64,000 nt of DNA from Dongia_B sp035539215 (GTDB taxonomy: Bacteria; Pseudomonadota; Alphaproteobacteria; Dongiales; Dongiaceae): positions 44,150-108,149 of the forward strand of contig DATLIX010000134.1 of NCBI GenBank assembly GCA_035539215.1, in the 5' to 3' direction. The notes below the pieces were generated by a model, which was given only the letters and a program-made list of their open reading frames with translations, had not been told where the DNA came from and searched no databases. Of this stretch, positions 34,384 to 42,924 are shown piece by piece (position 1 is the stretch's first letter; each line of letters begins with the position of its first letter). The position numbers and the translations under genes were made by a program.

Positions 34384-35446
34384 GATTCGCTCCGGTGGTT
34401 TGCGTTCCGGGGATTGTTGAAAAAGGCGAAGCCGGCAGCGCGGGCATGACGTCGGGCGTTCCTTCCAGCGCAAGGGCCAGGGCACGCGTGACGATGCGGC
34501 GGGCCAGCTCGATTTTGAAGGCATTGTCGCCGGAGGGCCGTGCCTCGGCGAGCGCCAGTTCGGCGGCCTTTGCAAACGCCTCAGGCGTCGGGCGAATGCC
34601 TTCGAGCGAGGCTTCCGCTTCGCTTGCGCGCCAAGGCTTCGCCGCGACGCCACCCAGCGCGATACGCGCCTCGCGGATGATGCCGCCGTCCAGTTCCATC
34701 GCCGCCGCCACCGAGACGACGGCGAACGCATAGGAGGTGCGCTCGCGCAGTTTCAGATAACGGGCGTTACGCGCGAAGGTCGCGCTCTTGGCCGGAATCC
34801 GCACGGCGACAATCAGTTCGCCCGGCGAAAGCACGGTCTCCCGTTCGGGCGTGGTACCGGGAAGGCTGTGCAGTCCATCGACGGCAATCTCGCGGGCGCG
34901 CTGCGGACCTTCGACCTCGATGACGGCATCCAGCGCCACCAACGGTACGCAGAAATCGGAAGGATGGGTGGCGATGCACTGCTCGCTCCAGCCGAGCACG
35001 GCGTGGAGACGGTTCTCGCCATCGCGCGCATCGCAGCCCGCTCCCGGTGCACGCCGATTGCAGGCACTGGCGAGGTCATGAAAGTAGGCGCAACGCGTGC
35101 GCTGCATCAGATTGCCGCCCACCGTTGCCGCATTGCGGAGCTGCGGGGACGCCCCCGAAAGCAGCGCTTCCGCAACAGCGGGGAAGGTGCGTGCGAAGCG
35201 CGCGTCATAGGCGAGGTCGGCATTGCGGACCAGAGTACCGATGCGCACGCCGCCATCCGGCAGCCAGTCGATACGGTCGAGGCCGGGCAGCCGCGTGATG
35301 TCGACGACCCGCTGCGGCCGGGCGATGGCGCCCTTCATCAGATCGAGCAGATTGGTGCCGGCAGCCAGATAGACCGAGCCCGGCACGGCCGCGGCTGCTA
35401 CCGCCTCCGATACGCTGGCCGGCCGCACGTAATCAAAGCGATTCAT
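34373..35446 (-). CDS. Molybdenum hydroxylase FAD subunit with 4Fe-4S motif (copy 1)
   Basis: A 357-residue FAD-binding subunit. The FAD pyrophosphate loop is SVYLAAGTNLLDLMKG, and NAATVGGNLMQRTRC follows. An insert with four cysteines (RCAYF, ACNRR, GAGC, EQCIATHPSDF) matches the extra [4Fe-4S] cluster found in PaoB (YagS) and absent from most xanthine dehydrogenases. It passes electrons from the Fe-S clusters to the final acceptor. It overlaps both neighbours (4 and 11 bases), showing tight coupling. Confidence 0.9.
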   Translation of the reverse strand: MNRFDYVRPASVSEAVAAAAVPGSVYLAAGTNLLDLMKGAIARPQRVVDITRLPGLDRIDWLPDGGVRIGTLVRNADLAYDARFARTFPAVAEALLSGASPQLRNAATVGGNLMQRTRCAYFHDLASACNRRAPGAGCDARDGENRLHAVLGWSEQCIATHPSDFCVPLVALDAVIEVEGPQRAREIAVDGLHSLPGTTPERETVLSPGELIVAVRIPAKSATFARNARYLKLRERTSYAFAVVSVAAAMELDGGIIREARIALGGVAAKPWRASEAEASLEGIRPTPEAFAKAAELALAEARPSGDNAFKIELARRIVTRALALALEGTPDVMPALPASPFSTIPGTQTTGANHVA

Positions 35447-35940
35447 GCCGCGTCCCTCCCCTTGCGTTCCGCGAGCGTTTTTTGCGCTTCCAGAACCGCT
35501 TCGGTGATGCCTTGATAGGCGCCGCAGCGACAGATATTGCCGCTCATCAGTTCCCGGATGCGCTCAGGATCGTCTCCTGCCTGGCCTTCGGCGATGAGGC
35601 CGACCGCGCTCATGATCTGACCCGGTGTGCAGTAGCCGCATTGAAAGCCGTCATGTGCGATGAAGGCGGCCTGGAGCGGATGCAGCATCTCTCCCTCTGC
35701 GAGCCCTTCGATCGTGGTGACCTGCGACCCATCAAGGCTCGCGGCGAGCGTCAGGCATGAGTTGATCCGCCGACCATCGACGAGCACGGTGCAGGCACCG
35801 CATTGGCCCCGGTCACACCCTTTCTTGGTACCCGTCAGATCCAGTCGCTCGCGCAACAAGTCGAGCAACGTCACCCGGGGGTCGTCGAGCGCAACCAGAC
35901 GCGGCTGGCCATTGATGGTGAGGCTGATGGAGAGTGACAT
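35443..35940 (-). CDS. Molybdenum hydroxylase 2Fe-2S subunit (copy 1)
   Basis: A 165-residue subunit with two [2Fe-2S] clusters. The plant-type ferredoxin cluster uses C42, C47, C50 and C62 (GCDRGQCGAC), and the second uses C101, C104, C137 and C139 (CGYCTPGQ and CRCGAY). Unlike E. coli PaoA it has no twin-arginine leader, so the complex should stay in the cytoplasm. The ATG at 35940 is chosen over 35952 because homologues begin close to SISLTINGQ. First gene of the operon, divergent from a TetR gene. Confidence 0.9.
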   Translation of the reverse strand: MSLSISLTINGQPRLVALDDPRVTLLDLLRERLDLTGTKKGCDRGQCGACTVLVDGRRINSCLTLAASLDGSQVTTIEGLAEGEMLHPLQAAFIAHDGFQCGYCTPGQIMSAVGLIAEGQAGDDPERIRELMSGNICRCGAYQGITEAVLEAQKTLAERKGRDAA

Positions 35941-36091
35941 GAGGTACCCCATTCAGTGTTTTTGATGTATGGATCGGAGCCGCCGAAACGGCGGAGGATG
36001 CAGCCGCGGAAAACGATCGGACGCAGCGGTCCATCGCCCTTGGCTGGAAATGCTCGCTTTCTTGTGGTTTCCCAGCGGGCAATGTACTTAT

Positions 36092-36108
36092 ACGGAGGAT
36101 GCCTCCGT
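36092..36108. promoter_or_regulatory. Palindrome ACGGAGG-ATG-CCTCCGT
   Basis: Seven-base perfect arms in the 204-base divergent region between the first molybdo-hydroxylase operon and the TetR gene, 37 bases before the TetR start. CGGAG palindromes are common TetR-family operators, so this is probably the binding site of the adjacent regulator. Confidence 0.6.
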
Positions 36109-36144
36109 TTATCAAGTGGAAAAGAAAAAGGCCTGTTCAAAGAA

Positions 36145-36723
36145 ATGGGATCCGAGGGCGCAAAGACAAGCCGCAAGCCGCGTGCGGATTCGATCCGCAA
36201 TCGTGAGCGCCTGATTGAGGCAGCGACGCAAATCTTCAGCACCGGCGGTCCGCAGGCGAGCCTGGAAGCGGTGGCGCGCCACGCCGGCGTCGGGATCGGC
36301 ACGCTTTACCGGCATTTTCCCACGCGAGAAGCCGTGTTTGAGGCGGTCTATCGCCACGAGGTCGACCATCTCGCCGAGATTGCCGAGCGGCTTGCCGGCG
36401 ACGGCGACCCGGTGGAAGCGCTGCGGAAATGGCTTCAGGCCAATGTCCGCCTCGTCGCCGCCAAGAAGGGCATGATCGAAGCACTCCAACTCGCCGCACA
36501 TGGCTCGTCCGAATTGAAGGCCTATTCCTTCGAGCAGCTGACCAAAGCGATCGGCTTGCTCCTCGAACGCGCGGTCGCGGCCGGCAAAATCCGCTCCGAC
36601 GTCCCGCCGGAAGATCTGTTGCGTACCCTGTTCGGTATTTTCTATTCCCAGGGCGCGGCCGACTGGCAGCCCAACGCCCTGCGCCTCGTCGAAGTCTTTG
36701 TTGACGGACTGGCCAAGCGCTGA
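36145..36723 (+). CDS. TetR family transcriptional regulator
   Basis: A 192-residue TetR-type protein. The HTH at about 17-62 is standard (RLIEAATQIFSTGGPQASLEAVARHAGVGIGTLYRHFPTREAVFEAVY). The helical ligand domain follows, with LRKWLQANVRLVAAKKGM typical of the AcrR/TetR C-terminal class seen in oxidoreductase regulators. The frame opens earlier (35956), but the ATG at 36145 (MGSEGAKTSRKPR) gives the normal basic N-terminus and leaves the palindrome outside the gene. It stands between two molybdo-hydroxylase operons and probably controls at least the divergent one. Confidence 0.88.
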   Translation: MGSEGAKTSRKPRADSIRNRERLIEAATQIFSTGGPQASLEAVARHAGVGIGTLYRHFPTREAVFEAVYRHEVDHLAEIAERLAGDGDPVEALRKWLQANVRLVAAKKGMIEALQLAAHGSSELKAYSFEQLTKAIGLLLERAVAAGKIRSDVPPEDLLRTLFGIFYSQGAADWQPNALRLVEVFVDGLAKR

Positions 36724-36813
36724 GGCCATCATCCTGGGATGAGGCGGGATGAAATCGGCGATTGCGCCTTATCCCCACCACCCGCCAGGCAGAGTCCCTG
36801 TCCGCCGCAAACG

Positions 36814-39105
36814 TCAGAGCAATTTGTCGAGCGTGATCGGAAGCTCCCGTACGCGGATGCCGGTGGCGTTATAGACGGCATTGGCGACTGCCGCACCGAC
36901 GCCGGTGATGCCGATCTCGCCGATGCCGCGCGCACCGAGCGGACTCTGCGGATCAGGGATGTCGGTCCAGATCACGTCGATTGCCGGAACGTCCAGATGC
37001 ACCGGCACGTGATATTCGGCGAGCGACGGATTCATGATCCGCCCGCTGCGCTCATCGAATAGCGTCTCTTCAGAGAGGGCAAGGCCCAGGCCCATGATGA
37101 TTCCACCGCGGAACTGGCTGGCCGCCGTCTTGGGATTGAGAATGCGGCCGGTATCGAAGGAACCCAGGAAACGTGTCACCCTGACCTCACCGGTGACGAC
37201 ACTCACCTTGACTTCGCAGAACTGAGCACCGTAGCTGTGCATGGAAAATTCCTGCACTTCGGCCGGCTCGGGTGCTTTTGCTTCGACGATAATCTCCTCG
37301 CGCCCCGCACGGCTCAGGATCGAGGCATAGCTCTCAAAGCGATCCGCCGCATCCCGATGACCAAGCCCGCCATCCCGGGTGACCAGCGCCTCGACCGTCA
37401 GCCCCGCAAGCGGGGAATCATTACCGGCCAGCTTGAGGAGTTCCTCCATCAATGCGCGATGCGCGGCAATAATGGCCGCGGCAATCGAAGCAGTCTGAGA
37501 CGAGCCGCCGGCGATCGTGCCGGTCGGATGATTGGTGTCGCCGTGATCAAACCGGACCTGATCGATCGGCAGACCAAGGCGCTCCGCGGCATGTTGGGCT
37601 TGCACCGTCGCGGTGCCCATGCCCATCTCATGGCTGCCCATCTCCACCACTGCATACCCATCGCGGCTGAGCCTGATTCGCGCGGCGCCACCCGGCATGC
37701 GATAATATGGATAGGTGGCGGTGGCGACACCCATGCCGATCAGCCACTCGCCTTCGCGGCGACTACGCGGTACAGGAGAACGTCTTTCCCAACCGAAACG
37801 CTCAGCACCCCGCGCATAGGCTTCCACCATGTGACGCGCCGAGAAGGGTCGGCCACTGGTGGGATCCTTCTGGGGTTCGAGCCGGCGACGCAATTCGATC
37901 GGATCAAGCTTGAGCTCTTCGGCCAGTTCGTCCAACGCGCATTCGAGCGCAAACGTACCGACGGATTCGCCGGGTGCCCGCATGAAGGTGTTGGCGACCA
38001 TGTCCATGTCTGCGACGCGCTGATCGACCTTGATGGCCTCCGCGGCATAGAGGTGGCGCGCCGGGAAGGTGAACTGCTCCGGGCAGTTGTTATGCGGGGT
38101 CATTGCGGCCGTGCCTGTATGAATCAGGCTCAACAGCGTGCCGTCTTCGCGCGCACCGAGCGCCACCCTCTGTTCCGTGATGGTACGGCCGCCGGTGACG
38201 CGAAACACGCCCTCGCGGGAGAGCGCAATCCGTACCGGGCGTCCGCTCAGCTTCGCCGCGGCGATCCCCAGCATCTGGTGATGCCAAAGCCCCTTGCTGC
38301 CGAAACCGCCGCCGACAAACGGCGAGAGGATGCGGATTTCTTCCTCCGCCATGCCGAACACGCCCGAAAGCGTCCAGCGGGTCAGGTGGAGCATCTGGCT
38401 CGCGTCATGAACGGTTAAGTGGCCGTCCTCCCAAAGAATCGTCGCCGCATGCGGCTCGATCGCTGCATGGCTGTGACGCGGCGTGCGATAGGTGAGGTCG
38501 ATCTTGATCCCGGCCTGCGCCAACGCCTGGTCGGCATCGCCAATCTTGATAGTTGTCTCGTCGCGCAATATGCGTTCCGGCCGGCGGGCCCGGCGTTTAG
38601 CCTGGTCGAAGATCAGGCTAGCGGGCTCGGCCTCATAAGTAACGCTTATCAGTGATGCGGCATGGTCCGCCTGCTCCTGCGTCTCGGCAAGAACCAGGGC
38701 CACAGGCTCGCCATTCCAATGGATGCTGTCATCCTGCATCACCGGCAAGCTGCTCATGCCGGCCGCCTGGGGCTGGGTCATGATGACCGCCGGAGGCTGC
38801 ATGCGGGGCGCGTTGCGGTAGGTCATGACCAGGACGACACCGGGCGCCTGATCGGCCCTATCCGTCTCGAGCGTGGCAATGCGCCCGCGCGCGATGGTGC
38901 TGTAGGCCAGCGCGGCATAGGTCAGGCCCTCAACCGCCACCTCGGCGGCAAAACGCGCCTTGCCGCGCACCTTAAGCGGCCCATCGACCCGAGAGAGGGA
39001 GCTGCCGACGCGACCATGCTTCCTGGCAGGCGCTTGGGGCGAAAAATCATGGGTTGCCGCACCGGCGGCCATCGCCCCCTGATTGGCTTGATCGACCACG
39101 CTCAT
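36814..39105 (-). CDS. PaoC-type molybdenum hydroxylase, Mo-cofactor subunit (copy 2)
   Basis: A 763-residue molybdopterin subunit, homologous to the one at 32128-34383 and of similar length. LSRVDGPLKVRGKARFAAEV, FVGGGFGSKG, FMRAPGES, GGSSQTASIAA and the catalytic Glu segment GARGIGEIGITG are visible. Arg/Glu cofactor surroundings are intact, so an active aldehyde or heterocycle hydroxylase is expected. The start overlaps the FAD gene by 4 bases. It converges with the TetR gene. Confidence 0.9.
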   Translation of the reverse strand: MSVVDQANQGAMAAGAATHDFSPQAPARKHGRVGSSLSRVDGPLKVRGKARFAAEVAVEGLTYAALAYSTIARGRIATLETDRADQAPGVVLVMTYRNAPRMQPPAVIMTQPQAAGMSSLPVMQDDSIHWNGEPVALVLAETQEQADHAASLISVTYEAEPASLIFDQAKRRARRPERILRDETTIKIGDADQALAQAGIKIDLTYRTPRHSHAAIEPHAATILWEDGHLTVHDASQMLHLTRWTLSGVFGMAEEEIRILSPFVGGGFGSKGLWHHQMLGIAAAKLSGRPVRIALSREGVFRVTGGRTITEQRVALGAREDGTLLSLIHTGTAAMTPHNNCPEQFTFPARHLYAAEAIKVDQRVADMDMVANTFMRAPGESVGTFALECALDELAEELKLDPIELRRRLEPQKDPTSGRPFSARHMVEAYARGAERFGWERRSPVPRSRREGEWLIGMGVATATYPYYRMPGGAARIRLSRDGYAVVEMGSHEMGMGTATVQAQHAAERLGLPIDQVRFDHGDTNHPTGTIAGGSSQTASIAAAIIAAHRALMEELLKLAGNDSPLAGLTVEALVTRDGGLGHRDAADRFESYASILSRAGREEIIVEAKAPEPAEVQEFSMHSYGAQFCEVKVSVVTGEVRVTRFLGSFDTGRILNPKTAASQFRGGIIMGLGLALSEETLFDERSGRIMNPSLAEYHVPVHLDVPAIDVIWTDIPDPQSPLGARGIGEIGITGVGAAVANAVYNATGIRVRELPITLDKLL

Positions 39106-40091
39106 GCCATTCGTTCTCCTGCAAGCTCAGTCAGCACGGCGACGATCGTCCGCTTCGCAAGCTCGATTTTGAAGCCATTGTCGCGCAGGGGTGCGGCGTC
39201 GGCGAGTTCGGCTTCGGCGGCGGCGCGGAGCATCGTTGGGGTCAACCGTGTCCCCTTGAGCATTGCCTCCGCAGTCAATGCGCGCCAGGGCTTGTGGGCG
39301 ACGCCACCCAGCGCCAGCCGGACCTCACGCACAGTGGCGTCATCCTCGATATCGAGCGCGGCAGCAGCCGCGACAAGCGCGAAGGCATAGCTTGAGCGAT
39401 CACGCACCTTTCGATAAGTCGACCGCCGCGCCGCCGATAGCGGAGCGATCTGCACCGCCGTTATCAGCTCACCCGGTTCCAGTACCGTCTCCCTATCGGG
39501 TCGCCCGCCCGGCAGCCGATGGAGATCGACCAGCTGAACTGCACGGGTACCGGACGCGCTTTTGAGGTGCACCACCGCACCGAGGGCGGCGAGCGCGACG
39601 CACATGTCGGAAGGGTGTGTCGCGACGCAGGAGGGCGAGGCGCCTAGGATTGCATGCATGCGGTTGAAGCCGTCGATCGCATCGCATCCCTCTCCCAGGA
39701 CACGCTTGTTGCAGCGCGCCGCATCGTCATAGAAATAGGCGCAACGCGTACGTTGGAGCATGTTGCCACCGACCGTCGCCATGTTGCGGATCTGGCCGCT
39801 CGCGCCGGCGAGGATGGCGCGCGTCAACAAGGGATAACGGGTTCGGACGGCTTGGTGCTCGGCCACCGCGGTGTTGCTGGCGGCGGCACCGATCATAAGG
39901 CCGCCATCGGCCAACTCCTCGATCTCGCGTGAAAGCCCCGTCACGTCGACAAGGGACTGCGGGTTCTCCACGGTCTCGCGCATCAGGTCCACGAGATTGG
40001 TGCCGCCGCCGAGAAATTTCGCGCCGGCACTGCTCGCCAGATGAACCGCTTCGGCGCTGTCCCGTGCTCGCGCATAGGTGAAAGGCGTCAT
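39102..40091 (-). CDS. Molybdenum hydroxylase FAD subunit with 4Fe-4S motif (copy 2)
   Basis: A 329-residue FAD subunit. GAKFLGGGTNLVDLMRE is the FAD loop, and NMATVGGNMLQRTRC precedes the cysteine insert (RCAYF, RCNKR, GEGC, PSCVATHPSDM) that marks PaoB-type subunits with a [4Fe-4S] cluster. It overlaps the Fe-S gene and the Mo gene by 4 bases each. Shorter than copy 1 by 28 residues, mostly at the C-terminus. Confidence 0.9.
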   Translation of the reverse strand: MTPFTYARARDSAEAVHLASSAGAKFLGGGTNLVDLMRETVENPQSLVDVTGLSREIEELADGGLMIGAAASNTAVAEHQAVRTRYPLLTRAILAGASGQIRNMATVGGNMLQRTRCAYFYDDAARCNKRVLGEGCDAIDGFNRMHAILGASPSCVATHPSDMCVALAALGAVVHLKSASGTRAVQLVDLHRLPGGRPDRETVLEPGELITAVQIAPLSAARRSTYRKVRDRSSYAFALVAAAAALDIEDDATVREVRLALGGVAHKPWRALTAEAMLKGTRLTPTMLRAAAEAELADAAPLRDNGFKIELAKRTIVAVLTELAGERMA

Positions 40092-40597
40092 TTCGCTTCT
40101 CCCATGGCGATCGCCTGCGCGATCGCATCCATGATGCCGTTATGGGCGCCGCACCGGCAGAGGTTGCCGCTCATTCTTTCACGAAGTTCATCGCGATCGA
40201 GTGCGATCTCAGGCGCGGCAAGATCAGCGGTCAACACGCTCGGTAGGCCGCGCCGCATCTCAGCCGCCATCCCGATCGCCGAACAGATCTGTCCGGGCGT
40301 GCAGTAACCGCACTGGAAGCCGTCATGCTCCATGAAGGCGCGCTGGAGGGGGTGAAAGTCACCCTCAGCTGCGAGGCCCTCGATGCTGGTCACCGACCGG
40401 CCGTCGTATTGCACGGCGAGCGCGAGGCAGGACAGGATGCGCTCGCCATCGACGAGCACCGTACAGGCACCACAAGCGCCTTGATTGCAACCCTTCTTGG
40501 TGCCACTGAGATGCAGATGTTCTCGCAGGAGATCGAGCAGAGAGACGCGCATATCGGCGGGGAGGGAAACGGATTTCCCGTTGATCGTGATGGACAT
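40088..40597 (-). CDS. Molybdenum hydroxylase 2Fe-2S subunit (copy 2)
   Basis: A 169-residue subunit with two [2Fe-2S] sites: C37, C42, C45, C57 (GCNQGACGAC) and C96, C99, C147, C149 (CGYCTPGQ, CRCGAHNG). A 14-residue insertion (RRGLPSVLTADLAAPEI region) separates the second cluster cysteines and is absent from copy 1. No Tat signal. First gene of the second operon; upstream lies a 313-base gap. Confidence 0.9.
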   Translation of the reverse strand: MSITINGKSVSLPADMRVSLLDLLREHLHLSGTKKGCNQGACGACTVLVDGERILSCLALAVQYDGRSVTSIEGLAAEGDFHPLQRAFMEHDGFQCGYCTPGQICSAIGMAAEMRRGLPSVLTADLAAPEIALDRDELRERMSGNLCRCGAHNGIMDAIAQAIAMGEAK

Positions 40598-40910
40598 GGG
40601 CGGCCTGTAACGAAGAGAAATCGGCGATGCTCGGAGAAATTAACTACCGGGGCGACAGACGGTTCCCACCGCCTTCCCGACGCGAACTTCCTGGTCCCAA
40701 AACATCGGAATATGAACCGCCTTTAGCCCCGACGGATGACTGACAACCAGGAAATATCAAGCCAGGAATCCCTGTTCATCGACAACAAATTGCCGAGGCC
40801 GCTGTTCCCTGTCGCCGACAGGGACAGCCGACACGCGCAAGGCGCTGGCCGCTCAAAGCCGTACATTGGATTAACCGCGGCGATCACAGCCAAGCGTGCC
40901 GCAGGAGAAC
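40598..40910. other. Gap upstream of the second molybdo-hydroxylase operon
   Basis: No convincing gene is seen in these 313 bases. The stretch holds the promoter for the Fe-S/FAD/Mo operon and the end of the uronate operon, including the hairpin at 40806-40824. Confidence 0.5.
40806..40824 (-). terminator. Hairpin TCCCTGTC-GCC-GACAGGGA
   Basis: A perfect 8-base stem with a 3-base loop lies 87 bases beyond the gli stop on the minus strand. No T tract follows. It is a possible terminator of the gli/gci/kdgD transcript. Confidence 0.4.
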
Positions 40911-41774
40911 TCAGAAGCCGTAAAGGCGAGCCGGGTTCTCGACGAGAATCTGCCTGCGGGCCGCAGGCGGGGCGCAATCCAGCAGAAAGTTAAGCAGCTC
41001 CGCGTCGTCAGGATAGGCGCCGCGCGGGACGCCGACATGGGGCCAGTTAGAGCCCCAGATGATGCGGTCAGGGGCGTGAGAGATGATCCGCTTCGCCACC
41101 GCCGCGACATCGGCATAGTCCGGGCGGCCGGTCTCACTCGTCTCATAGGCGCCGCAGATCTTGACCCAGGCGTTGCCACGGTCGACCAGGCGAAGAATCT
41201 CATCTATCCGCGGATCTTCAGGCGGAACCGGGGGCATGAACTTGCCGATGTGATCGATGACGTAATCCGTCTCAATCGCGCGTAGCGCATCCAGGTGCTG
41301 GGCGATTTCCTGGCCGTTGAACTGGACCAGCAGGTGCCAGCCCACGCCGCGCGCCAGCCGTTCAATCGGCTTCATGTCGGCGATTTTTACGGCACCACCC
41401 GGCAGATTCATGATGCGTGCGCCCCGCACTCCCTGCCGGTCCAGCAGTTCCAACTCTTTCAGCGTCATATCAGGCGCAACGGCGATGACGGCTCGCGCCT
41501 GCTCTTTGCCGATCTGTTCCAAGGCAGCGAGGGTCGCGCCATTGTCGAACTGACAGGCATTTGATTGCGCGATTACGACACGGTCGAGACCGAGACGCCG
41601 CTGCACGACCGCGTAATCCTCCACGGTCGCCAATTCGGCGATCGGCGGTCCGCTCGGCCGGGCCGCGAAACCGGGCAGGTAGAAATGCATATGACAGTCG
41701 GTGCCACCCGCTGGAGCCTTCAATCGCGGCGGCGGACCGTCAAGCGGTCGCGTATTGGCGGGGATGGCCGTCAC
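40911..41774 (-). CDS. gli: D-galactarolactone isomerase
   Basis: A 287-residue amidohydrolase-superfamily TIM barrel. Visible motifs are GGTDCHMHFYLPGF (H-x-H metal site), RIMNLPGGAV, DHIGKFMPP and PDRIIWGSNWPH. The pattern closely follows Agrobacterium Gli, which converts D-galactaro-1,5-lactone (the product of uronate dehydrogenase) to the 1,4-lactone used by Gci. The start is GTG, only 3 bases after the gci stop, so translation is coupled. Distinction from other family members such as 2-pyrone-4,6-dicarboxylate lactonase rests on the motifs and on the neighbouring gci, kdgD and udh genes. Confidence 0.85.
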   Translation of the reverse strand: MTAIPANTRPLDGPPPRLKAPAGGTDCHMHFYLPGFAARPSGPPIAELATVEDYAVVQRRLGLDRVVIAQSNACQFDNGATLAALEQIGKEQARAVIAVAPDMTLKELELLDRQGVRGARIMNLPGGAVKIADMKPIERLARGVGWHLLVQFNGQEIAQHLDALRAIETDYVIDHIGKFMPPVPPEDPRIDEILRLVDRGNAWVKICGAYETSETGRPDYADVAAVAKRIISHAPDRIIWGSNWPHVGVPRGAYPDDAELLNFLLDCAPPAARRQILVENPARLYGF

Positions 41775-41777
41775 GGA

Positions 41778-42914
41778 TCAATCTTCTTTGAGCGCAAATT
41801 CGTTGAGCGCCGCCCGATTGATCTCGACGCCAAGACCGGGTCCCCCCGGAATGGCGACGATGCCGCCCTCATGCTCTATCGGCGCCGACAACACCGCTTG
41901 GCGGAATGGATTGACGGTGCGGTCGAATTCCAGGATCGGTTCGATCGGATTGTGACGCGGCGGATTGGGCGGCAGCGCCGCCATGAACTGCAGGCCGGCG
42001 GCGAGAGCGACGCCGGTTCCCCAGACATGCGGCACCAGGCGTATCCCATGCATCGCTGCCATATCCGCCACACGCCGCATCTCGCTGAAGCCGCCGACAC
42101 CGCAAAGATCCGGCTGAAGTATGTCGACGGCGCGTGTGGCAAGCGGCTCGCGCATGCCATAGCGCGTATGCCAAGTCTCACCGCCGGCGACGGGAATGGG
42201 CTGGCCCGCCCGCACCGTACCATAGGCTTCCAGATCCTCCGGCAGCACCGGCTCCTCGAACCAGTCGATGCCATAGGGCTGGGCACGCCGCCCGAGCTCG
42301 ACCGCTTCCAAGGTGTCATAACCATGATTGGCATCGATCATCAGACGCGTCTTCGGGCCGATCGCCTCGCGCGCGGCGGCGATGACCCGCAGATCCTCTT
42401 CGACGTCGAAGCCGATCTTGATCTTGACGGCATGGAAACCCTGCTTTGCATAACCGCCGACTTCCTCGGCAATATCGCTGACGCGATCGGTCCCCTGCTT
42501 GCGAAAGCCGCCGGTCGCATAGGCTTTCACGCTCTCGCGGAACCTGCCGCCGAGCAAAGTCGAAATCGAGGCGCCGAAATGCTTGCCCTTGATATCCCAG
42601 AGGGCGACATCGATGCCCGACAACGCGGTGACGGTCAGTCCCCGCTGCCCCTGATCGCGCAAAAGATTGTGGAGCTCGATCCAGAGGCGTTCGGTTTCCA
42701 GTGGATTGCGGGCGACGAGGGCCGGCGCGTAGGCCTTGACGATTGCTGCATTGGGTAATGCGGGGCCGAGACATTCGCCCCAGCCGGTCGTACCATCCGA
42801 GCAGATGATCTCGACCAGGCAGTGCTGGCGGCGATCAAAGCGCATGGAAGCGCTTTCGAATACCTGGGAAAGCTTGTGATCGAGAATATGGGTTCTGACC
42901 GTTTCAATCTTCAT
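41778..42914 (-). CDS. gci: D-galactarolactone cycloisomerase
   Basis: A 378-residue enolase-superfamily enzyme of the mandelate racemase group. The catalytic K164-x-K166 (KIKIG), metal ligands D194, E220 and E246, and the His base H296 (PHVWGTG) are present. FESASMRFDRR and GETWHTRYGM resemble Agrobacterium Gci, which opens galactaro- and glucaro-1,4-lactones to 3-deoxy-2-keto-hexarates. The ATG at 42914 (MKIETVRTH) fits the family; a GTG at 42932 is also open. It begins 10 bases after the kdgD stop and is followed 3 bases later by gli. Confidence 0.9.
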   Translation of the reverse strand: MKIETVRTHILDHKLSQVFESASMRFDRRQHCLVEIICSDGTTGWGECLGPALPNAAIVKAYAPALVARNPLETERLWIELHNLLRDQGQRGLTVTALSGIDVALWDIKGKHFGASISTLLGGRFRESVKAYATGGFRKQGTDRVSDIAEEVGGYAKQGFHAVKIKIGFDVEEDLRVIAAAREAIGPKTRLMIDANHGYDTLEAVELGRRAQPYGIDWFEEPVLPEDLEAYGTVRAGQPIPVAGGETWHTRYGMREPLATRAVDILQPDLCGVGGFSEMRRVADMAAMHGIRLVPHVWGTGVALAAGLQFMAALPPNPPRHNPIEPILEFDRTVNPFRQAVLSAPIEHEGGIVAIPGGPGLGVEINRAALNEFALKED

Positions 42915-42924
42915 GCGCGGCGCT

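Noticed and set aside
34384..34731. 5' extension of the molybdopterin subunit frame
   Set aside because: It runs inside the FAD subunit gene in another frame and encodes an Arg/Ser-rich stretch; the family start is at 34383.
37237..38418. Plus-strand open frame of 393 codons
   Set aside because: Antisense to the second molybdopterin subunit; same reasoning.
41565..42758. Plus-strand open frame of 397 codons
   Set aside because: Antisense to gci, which has all catalytic residues.
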